DNA of 64,000 bases from Hyphochytrium catenoides (taxonomy: Eukaryota > Sar > Hyphochytriomycetes > Hyphochytriales > Hyphochytriaceae). Shown piece after piece: positions 56,626-64,000 of this stretch (the stretch's first letter is position 1; each line of letters starts with the position of its first letter). A program made the position numbers and the translations under genes. The notes under the pieces were generated by a model. It ran no database searches. It saw only the letters and a program-made list of their open reading frames with translations, and was not told where the DNA came from. Where the stretch lies: positions 57,402-121,401 of the forward strand of contig FLMG01000943.1 of the NCBI GenBank assembly GCA_900088475.1, written 5' to 3'.

Positions 56626-58098
56626 GTAGAAAGTCCTGTTGAGTTCAGGTCAGATACTCTGACAAGGGTCATGAAAGGAAGGGACGGAAGCTCTATACTA
56701 GAGAGGTTTGGGGAGTAGGGCGCTGTATAGAAGAGAAGTGAGCGTAAGTGCCCGAAAGACCAATGACAGACATAAGCTGCTGGCGAGTGCTGGAAGGATA
56801 GCGGGATCCTAAGCCACAAGCCGTGCGAGGACAGAGAATAGAAGTTAGCCAAACCTGTGGCTATCGTAAGCAAGCCCTAAGAGCTATGCGTGTGCCCCGT
56901 CGATGGAACATGGAGCACGATAGATTATTGGAGCGGAGGTAGATGTCCTCAGTCGCTAGGAGGATATAAGATAATAGCGTCCTGTACAGACCACTGTCTG
57001 CTGACCCTCGTTTGGATAAGAATATCGTGAAGGTGGTGGCGTTTGTTCACGGTGAGGGTAGCATTGCACAGAGGAAACCTTTCACTGATTCCCTGAGAGC
57101 CAGTATGCCAAATGCTGTCACGCGTCTCTAAATTCTCAGCCTGTTATAAGGCTCTGCGCAGAGTGAAGCGTATCAGACTTTGAAACCGGTAGGTGAGCTC
57201 TGATCGTTCATTGCTGCCACACCGTTATCGAGTCTGAACTGTGGCCTTCCCGGCTCCTCCCACTCGACTCCCTGCTCGCTCCTTCCCTTAATTGTGGGCG
57301 TAGTCGCTGTGCTACCCCTGGAATTCCATCGTCCAACCCATCTAGCTTCGATGGGAGGCGCTCTGCTCGTCCCGCCTCATTCTTCAGCCTCACCATGGCT
57401 GCGGTCATTCATCGCGGAAGTGAATGGCACTCAGGAAACTTCAGCACGTAACTGATGCTCGTCCTGGGTTCGACTCGTCCGTTTTTCCCTCCTCCAATCC
57501 CGCAACTCTGTCTCCTCTCTCTTGCACATCTCTGTCTCTCATAGGCGTGTATCTCTTTGGTCTCCTTTCATTCAGGTTTTGAACTTGACAAGGTAACTCG
57601 TCTTCCCGGTCCTCTATATCTCTTTCTAGCCTCTGTCTCATTTCAAGTTTTCAGACTTACCCCTGGAGCGTCGGCATGGACCTGATCAACGCCGACTGCC
57701 CAATCTCTGCCCACGCTGTGCAGTCATTGCGGAAGCAAGAAGGACTGAGTTGGCAGTTCGCCGCCCTCCAAACTGCTGCTCTTTCCAAGGGAAAGGACGA
57801 TGTAAAGAGAGCCGAGAGTGCGATGCATGGAAGAACAATTGCCAGGAGTCGTCTGGGAGGCAACAGTCACACTCCTCATGTCAGCTCTTACAGAGTGTCT
57901 TCTCTGTTTCTCGAATCTCTAGAAGGAAAGCAGCAATGCGCCTGCAGGAAGTTCACAGAGTAGCAAAACATTTCGCTCTTTATGTCTGCGAGCGGTGATC
58001 GGAAGTTCAGATTCATTCTATTAGTGAATAGAACTTCATATAACTTGGCCAGTGCCCACAACTGTCCTCCTCAACTAAGCTAAGAAGAGTTGCTAATT
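56626..58098. other. intergenic region with a possible small gene
   Basis: Besides the frame at 57676-57963 listed separately, a minus frame at 57441-57641 (RLERDIEDREDELPCQ) and one at 57315-57408 (starts MTAAMVRLKNEAGRAERL, possible GTAGCA donor) have helical composition but no joined model. Confidence 0.35.
57676..57963 (+). CDS. possible small hypothetical protein
   Basis: A 95-codon ATG frame whose first 55 residues look protein-like (ISAHAVQSLRKQEGLSWQFA, then KGKDDVKRAESAMHGR). No known motif or partner exon. It could be a first exon or chance. Confidence 0.3.
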   Translation: MDLINADCPISAHAVQSLRKQEGLSWQFAALQTAALSKGKDDVKRAESAMHGRTIARSRLGGNSHTPHVSSYRVSSLFLESLEGKQQCACRKFTE

Positions 58099-59816
58099 CT
58101 AGGGACCCCCAACGTTAAGTTGGCTAATCATCTGCGCCAGATACTGCTTTCCGTTCACTTGCTTGTTTTTAGGGGTACTCTTTGCAGCTCTAAGATGGTC
58201 ACCCTGTGAGATTTCATCCTCCTTTGCATTGGTGCCCAGTTTAAAGTCTAGCAGAGGCTGTTTAGGCTTCGCGGGAGAAGCTAAGCCGTTCTTCTGGATG
58301 ACCTGTTGAGAAGCCCTATTATGTGAAGTGGAGACGGAAGGTACCGACAGCAAGGACAAGTCAATCTTGGCGCCTGGCTTCGTAGTCTTGCCATACATGG
58401 GTGGCGTCGGTGCAAGACGGTCCTCTGCCGCCGAACAGCCATTGTGCTGCGCTCGGTATTCGTCTCCCATGAGCCACATACCTTCCTGCACCTGCTCCAT
58501 AAACTCTTGCTGAGGTCCAATAATCATACCAGGCCTAGATGGCATATGGGTACCCTTCATGAGTCAAACTGCAATTGGAGCTCAACCACATACCATGACG
58601 ACCTTGCCTTATATTCTCTCACTCTCTCATGCTGCAACCCGGCACTAATGCTTCTCCTACACTTTTAACTCACCTGCACAATCTCAGCCACCCAATGACC
58701 TCCCCAGCTGTAAACTTATAGTGCTTCATCAAGTAGGAGCCAATGAGGGACCCAGTTCTTCCAAGTCCGGCCTTACAATGGACAGCTAGTACACCTGGAG
58801 AAGCTTCCGCCTCAGCAAGAAAGTTCTTCAGAATCTTGTTAGGTGGGGTGCTTCCATCCAGGAAGTACATCTCTCTATGCTCAATGCCGGCACGAGTGAA
58901 GATAGACTCATCGTAGTACTTCTGGTTTAGCCTGACGACCATTGTAACACCATGCTTTAAGAAGTAAGGGATATAAGTGTCAGGTGTATGGGTGCAGTAG
59001 CCCTCAGGAGATACGGTAGATTCGCTGTGAGGCCCTGCGAAGGCAATGAACTTCTTTCCCACCCAGTGGAAGTCACCGTTCTCCACTTTTTCATAGTATT
59101 CGTACTCGTCGGCATCAAAGTCCGCAAAGTCAAAAAAGCCAAAGCGCAAAGCTTTTTCCATGCCCTTGGCCACGTCAAGAATGGTAAGATTATAAGTGCA
59201 GGCCGTTGGAGTTGCATCGTGAAAGGGCACAAAGGCCGGGTAGAAGTTTTGAAAAGGCCTGAAGGCTTCTTCTGCTGTCTTCTTTTCGTAGATGACACTC
59301 CAGCAGGTAATGAGACAGGCAGCGTTAGCTTGTCGGTGAGGATGTGTACCAGAGTAAAAGACGATGCGCTTTCCCTGAAGTTTGGGGTCTTGTAGCTTCC
59401 CATTGAGCATCTGACAAAATCTGTTGACGGGACCAGTGGAGTGGTTAGAAGTTAGATCAATTTGCCGTACCGTCATTGCCCTGTCTGGGCTTAGGGAACA
59501 TATGTCCGCAGAAGGACTGAAGCACAAAACCGTAATACATGAAGATATGCAGCCATGCTCAGGGCGACGTTGCACATAATGCTCTGGAGCAATGATGGAA
59601 AAGGGTAAGCCACTGATAGTTTCCTATCGCTTACCGATACAGCTGTCCAAGATTGAGGGGCCCAAAGTCCAAGAAGAAGTTCCAGTAGAGGAGCGTATCA
59701 TCAATAGTGAAATAATGGTCTCCAGAGGTCATGGTAGGAGGTGACCTCAAAGACATATAATACAGTCTATCAGGGACAATTTTGACAGCACCGCGAACTT
59801 CTAGCTCGTTTGGCAT
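58099..59816 (-). CDS. CDC14: CDC14-type dual-specificity protein phosphatase, three exons
   Basis: CDC14 phosphatases reverse Cdk phosphorylation at Ser-Pro sites and act in mitotic exit, cytokinesis or ciliary biology. Exons 59635-59816, 58674-59420 and 58099-58534 join in perfect phase (454 residues). ATG 59814-59816 is followed by GAVKIVPDRLYYMSLRSPP and YWNFFLDFGPLNLGQLYRFC, the conserved N-terminal domain. The catalytic domain has RIVFYSGTHPH, YCTHTPDTYIPYFLKHGV and the signature VHCKAGLGRTGSLIGSYL with catalytic Cys near residue 275 and Arg six residues later. WLRLCRPGMIIGPQQEF spans the last splice site and is diagnostic of CDC14. The C-terminal tail is about 130 residues, disordered and Lys/Gln-rich, fairly short for the family. 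All key residues are present. Confidence 0.95.
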
Positions 59817-60894
59817 GGTTCCTTTCTTATGCACTTTGCTCGTACTTCCAACCGAGGTCTACGCTCTGAATATGCGGTTGAGATACTAACGAATGACGGA
59901 GCTCTATTGACCGAGTGCCCTTAACAAAACTGAGCAACGAAGCAGATGGCACTCAGCAACAACTCTCACCAAGCACAAGCGGATAAGGCCCAAGCAGAAC
60001 TGGTCACAGGAAAGAAGATGACTCAAAGTACTTGCTATCAAATGGCGCTCCGTATTCGTAAGTGCATAGGATGCCAGGACGATTACCTTGAGACCTTGGT
60101 TCATCAATGACGGGCTGAAAGACTGCCGAAGAGATGAGGGAGAAGGGTCAGAAGGCGATGGGATGCCGGGGAGCTAGCCCTGGACTACCCTGCACCACAG
60201 AAGTAAGCTCCTCGCCCATCCCTGGCCGCGATGGCGAGAGAAGGGGAAGGAAGATAAGCTGATCGGATGAGAAGAAGGTGAAGGGGTAGAGTGTCAATAG
60301 AAGAGGAGGAAGTCAGAAGCCAGGCATGACGGAGAACGGAACAGGAGGAGCAGAGAAGCCAAGGCACTCTCAACTCTTTGCCTTGAAGGTAGAAGAAGAA
60401 GGGTAAAGGTACCATCACCCTCGAACCCCGCCTCCTCCTCCTATGAAGGACCACCAGGCATCATCAAAATCTGATTGAACCCAAAGGCCACGAGCCTATT
60501 ACGAATAGATCTGATGATTGGTATCGTTAGTGGAGATATCGGTAACAACCTCCACCATTGTCCCGAATACAACTCAGGTCGGTTACAGTGTCAGTTGAAG
60601 CTGCTTCCATTCCAAATCAAAATAAGAAGCAATATTATATAGAATATATGCCCGATATTGGGAATGGAGGCCTCTGCCTCAATGTACAAGGAGACAAGGA
60701 ATTGGACTATTGACCTTTGGAAAGCAGCGAAGATCGCGATAACCTTTGATCGCGACAGAATGTCCGCAATGCGGAACTCACATGCATTGAAGATCATCGA
60801 CCTCCGATCCCAGACCCGTCCCATCTCAAGAAAGATAGTTATAGCGGACAAACAACGCGAGACGGACCAGCTCAACTAAACTTCTCTGGGAGCT
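59817..60894. other. divergent intergenic region
   Basis: This lies between CDC14 (-) and the tail-anchored gene (+) and should contain both promoters. Overlapping frames at 60591-60879 on both strands lack motifs. Nothing else is recognised. Confidence 0.5.
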
Positions 60895-61310
60895 ATGGGT
60901 GACGATTCCAGAAGTGCCAGCGAACTTCGACAGAGATATGCAAAAGGTGGTACTGCCCAAGACAGTGAGCTGTCTGCTTCTCAGCTCAGGGCTAGGTACT
61001 CAATCCCAGCGAATAAGCAAGGTACGAAGTGATTTCGAGAACCTCGTGACCTGAAATGCCTCTATTCCTTCGAGCGTTTTTGAGAACTGTGAGTAGATTT
61101 GTTTGCCAATTGGGCTTATTTCTACGTCCCCATTCAGTCCCAGTTAATTCTGTTTTACTGTTCAATTGGAACGTCATATTGTAACCTTCATTCTCCGTAC
61201 GCTTAGAATGGTCTACAAGCTCTAGAGGCCCTCCTGTGGCCCTAATTGCCCTAGTGGTCATAATAGCTGCAGGACTTGCAGCAGGTGCATACTTCGTCTA
61301 CATGAAGTGA
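60895..61310 (+). CDS. 76-residue tail-anchored membrane protein, two exons
   Basis: Exon 60895-61021 joins in phase (GTACGA donor, CTTAG acceptor) to exon 61207-61310. The protein starts MGDDSRSASELRQRYAKGG, continues DSELSASQLRARYSIPANK and ends in one hydrophobic segment (PPVALIALVVIIAAGLAAG) plus a short AYFVYMK tail. A cytosolic N-terminus with one C-terminal span is the plan of tail-anchored ER or mitochondrial proteins. The internal echo SELRQRYA / SQLRARYS suggests a duplicated short motif. It was missed as an ORF because each exon is short. Function unknown. Confidence 0.75.
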
Positions 61311-61529
61311 TTACGGTGATTACGGTTCCGCCATCCGTATCGTCTGCGGGCTCGTAAGTAAGACCCTGGCGGAAAGCGAATGATCTGATGCTACGCAGCA
61401 TGCAAAGTGCTAAGCCAGCATTGGTAGACGCAAGATAGAAGCGCCAGAAAGAGGTTACTAGTTATAAAAGAAGGTTTGATTTAAGGGTCACAATGTATAC
61501 ATCAGCCATGGTGGCGACGGCGCCCTCGC

Positions 61530-63708
61530 CTAATGGTTGTTCTCCGTCTGCAGAAGTGCTGAGGCGTGATGGCGAATGTGACTTTCCATAAAGGTGGCGA
61601 TAAAAAAATAACTATGGTCGTATCCGGGCTGGAAAGGGAGTTGCAGGTTAATATTAGTTGACCATAGTCAAACACATCGAGAAACAGGAAAAAGAACTAA
61701 GTGGGTGTACTAATGGCGAATAGCTAGGCTCTGAGTGAGAAGAGCATCACAGCAAGAGATGCATAGATGCTTACCTGCATCCTAAGGGTTAGCTTTTGAC
61801 GGACCTCATCACAAGCCGCCTAAGAAACAGAAAGGCATGGAAGCACGTGGTTGAGACAGAGGAAAACAAGCGGCCACCATCTACGTCCCTTCCTTACCTG
61901 GAATGCCTGTGGTAGAAGTTGCTTCTCAAGGAGAAAACTATCGTCCTCCCCTTGGTCAATCAGAATATCCCAAGCATTGACGGGTCCCGCTGATCGCATG
62001 AGCTCTGTGGCGTCATAAGGCTAGCATCGGAGAGGTGATACGGTCAGATAGATAAGACAAGTCTTGTATGGAAATAAGATGAACTTAGGTTCGCGAATAT
62101 GGAGGAATAAGGGGGTAAGCAAACCGCATTTCTTGCAGTAGATGGAGGCTGGAATGAGACATCCCACCTTCCATGCATTCTGATCGCCTCCTAGGTAGCC
62201 AGTGAACGCCTTAATACCCCAGGGACATTCGCAAGGGTGGCAAATTGGAGAGAACGCGGAGACAGACTTGTACTTGTCCTAGCAGGGTCAGAGAACAACA
62301 CAGAGGCAGGAAAGGATATTGAATGAAACGCGTAGAGACTATTGTGACGGAAAGTGGTCATAGCATGCCGCAGTCCATGTAGACCCTGAGGTGTCACTGA
62401 CCCGAACAAAGGGAGGAGGACTAAAAGTGGGTTCACACCCTTTATCACTACCTAACCGAGACCGCTTTCGTGTCCCATCGCTCGCCAGACAAGGTGATGC
62501 TCACCGGATTTCTAAGTGCAATCACTAAAGCTCCGTGTCCTCCCATGCTGTGACCCATAATAGACTGAGCGGAGCTTACTGGGAAGTTCGAGGCAATGAG
62601 ACTGGGTAGTTCCTAAACTCATGGCAAGTGGTCAGCAGACGGTATAGCGCACCCTACTGATGACCTAAAGGGGACAAGTTGCCTTCTAAAAAATATCTAA
62701 ATGGTCCAATAGAGGTTGTAAGCCAAATGTGTTCTTCTCATTTACCTCTGTGATGTACTGATACATGTTGTAGTGATTCTTCCATGGCTCAGTCGTCGCG
62801 TTCAAGTAGAATCCTGCTCCTAATAATAACATGTTAGGTCTGACGTCGCCTCGCCTCTTTGTCGTTGCTGAGAAGAACGGACCTGTCCCGAAGTCCCAAC
62901 TATCATCTTCGCCGGGGATATTCGCGCCTCGAGGGCTTGTGATGGAGACCACGGACCATTGTCAACCGGGGGGCGGTAGTTAAGTCTCAATAGGATGGAG
63001 GTCTTTGAATCAAAATAGAAAACAGCAGCAAGATCAAGGAGAGCCCATCAGCAACAGAGGGCTAAAATGCCAGAGAGCAACATAAGGAAAGCCCCACGAG
63101 GGGTCTCGGACGCAATGCCAATGCATCAGATGGCTAGTTAGTAGAGGCAAACCTGGTATCAGGGGCGACAAAGGCGATACCCAGCTCTGCTGCATACTTT
63201 TGAGCACCTCCTTTTTGAATCACATTCTCGTCCGTGCACGTAAGGCCGGACAAGTAGTACAGAACCTTCAATTAAGTTATAAGGGCCAGAATCGTCTAAT
63301 AGAGGCTGCACAGGGTTGGAGCACACCGCTGGAAGGGCCCAAAGGTCAACTACGCAATAGCATAAAGAGCTGGTGGACGAGTCACCTCGATAACTGGCAT
63401 AAATGGGGATGTAGAGAAGGAACAAGACAGAAGGTTGCACCATAGAGAAGGCATTTGTAAGGTGCAAGTCAACAGCAAAATGAAGAAAAAGACCTCAATA
63501 ATGTGTTGAGGGCTCCTTCGATCAGGATAAAGTGGTCTGACGCATCAGAACTCACCGGCACGTTTTTCTGTTCTGCTTGTGGAGGAATAAAGATGGTGAA
63601 CTTCATGGTCGTGTTCGTTGACGATGAAGGGTGTGAGTACTGCCGCAGACTGCCGCCGAAGCACTTCCATTGCTTGAGAAGGGTGAGTGAATTAGTAGGG
63701 CTGGACAT
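61530..63708 (-). CDS. SFGH: S-formylglutathione hydrolase (esterase D), nine exons
   Basis: This enzyme hydrolyses S-formylglutathione to formate and glutathione, the second step of glutathione-dependent formaldehyde detoxification in the cytosol. Exons 63556-63708, 63153-63265, 62883-62935, 62746-62819, 62505-62612, 62168-62278, 61898-62020, 61775-61819 and 61530-61628 all agree in phase and give 292 residues, close to the family's usual 280-290. Landmarks: KCFGG near the start, [34 protein letters not shown], the nucleophile elbow [10 protein letters not shown] (catalytic Ser), [34 protein letters not shown] (catalytic Asp) and [17 protein letters not shown] (catalytic His). ATG 63706-63708 is in the first exon just upstream of the conserved [10 protein letters not shown]. 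It converges with the tail-anchored gene, 219 bp apart. Confidence 0.96.
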
Positions 63709-64000
63709 CTCTACAAGTTTCGAAGTATGCGACTGTTATAGATCCTGAGATAGTGAAGTTAACTGTACCCTTGAGCTTCTGCTGGCTTTATAAAGTTAAG
63801 GGTGTACGGCATGGCATCTCCTGCGACGGAGACGAACACTATGTAGAGAACCAACGGCAAAAAAGATCTCTCAAGTCTCTGCGCGCACCAGTCCGGGTTC
63901 TTCTTGATACTTGTACAACAGATCTTCTTAGCGACCGAGCGAACGCAAGTATCATCAGAAGCATCGCAATATGGGTAATCTGGCTAACGGCCAATAGAAA

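Noticed and set aside
1-64000. CRISPR arrays, insertion sequences, operons, ribosome-binding sites
   Set aside because: The sequence is eukaryotic with spliced genes; the only repeat arrays lack the short-repeat/unique-spacer structure of CRISPR.

Overview
The window is nuclear DNA of a eukaryote. Genes are split by short introns (about 60-300 nt) with GTAAGT/GTGAGT-type donors and pyrimidine-AG acceptors, genes lie on both strands, and the proteins are typical eukaryotic ones (DENN, VAP/MSP, SH3, PX, ARM, WW/IQ, CDC14). A secreted alginate-lyase-like protein and a Cys/His-repeat protein of the WRKY19-like type both suggest a stramenopile, perhaps an ochrophyte alga. That placement is inference and no marker gene here proves it. 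The draft assembly has N gaps at 15639-15703, 16216-16217 and 52245-52623.

Layout. 1-8.8 kb is gene-dense: a DENN-domain gene cut by the left edge (-), a six-exon small membrane protein (-), an uncertain small gene (-), and a six-exon gene (+) whose splice phases join a VAP-type MSP domain to a C-terminal SH3 domain in one protein of about 1200 residues. 8.8-14.9 kb has no convincing gene. A Cys/His zinc-binding protein lies at 14.9-15.9 kb (+). From 15.9 to 29.8 kb there is a 14-kb gene desert with a 115-bp tandem duplication (17.0-17.3 kb) and a diverged array of ten units of about 345 bp (22.3-25.75 kb).

29.8-45.8 kb is again coding: a PX-domain protein (+), a multi-exon ARM-like protein with a hydrophobic C-terminus (-), two paralogous polytopic membrane proteins arranged head to head about 3 kb apart (35583-37661 - and 40609-42951 +), and a secreted alginate-lyase-like protein (-). 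48.1-55.1 kb holds one giant intronless gene (-) for an IQ / coiled-coil / ten-WW-domain scaffold of about 2350 residues. The right end holds a four-exon unknown gene with a probable one-base assembly error, a CDC14 phosphatase (three exons), a 76-residue tail-anchored protein and a nine-exon S-formylglutathione hydrolase.

The genes do not form a pathway. Several encode modular adaptor or membrane-contact proteins (DENN, MSP-SH3, PX, WW/IQ scaffold), and the best leads for something undescribed are the MSP-SH3 fusion, the repeated LRR-S-K/WW module, the divergent membrane-protein pair and the 345-bp array. Exon models were built by eye from reading frame, splice consensus and phase agreement. 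No search or transcript evidence was available.
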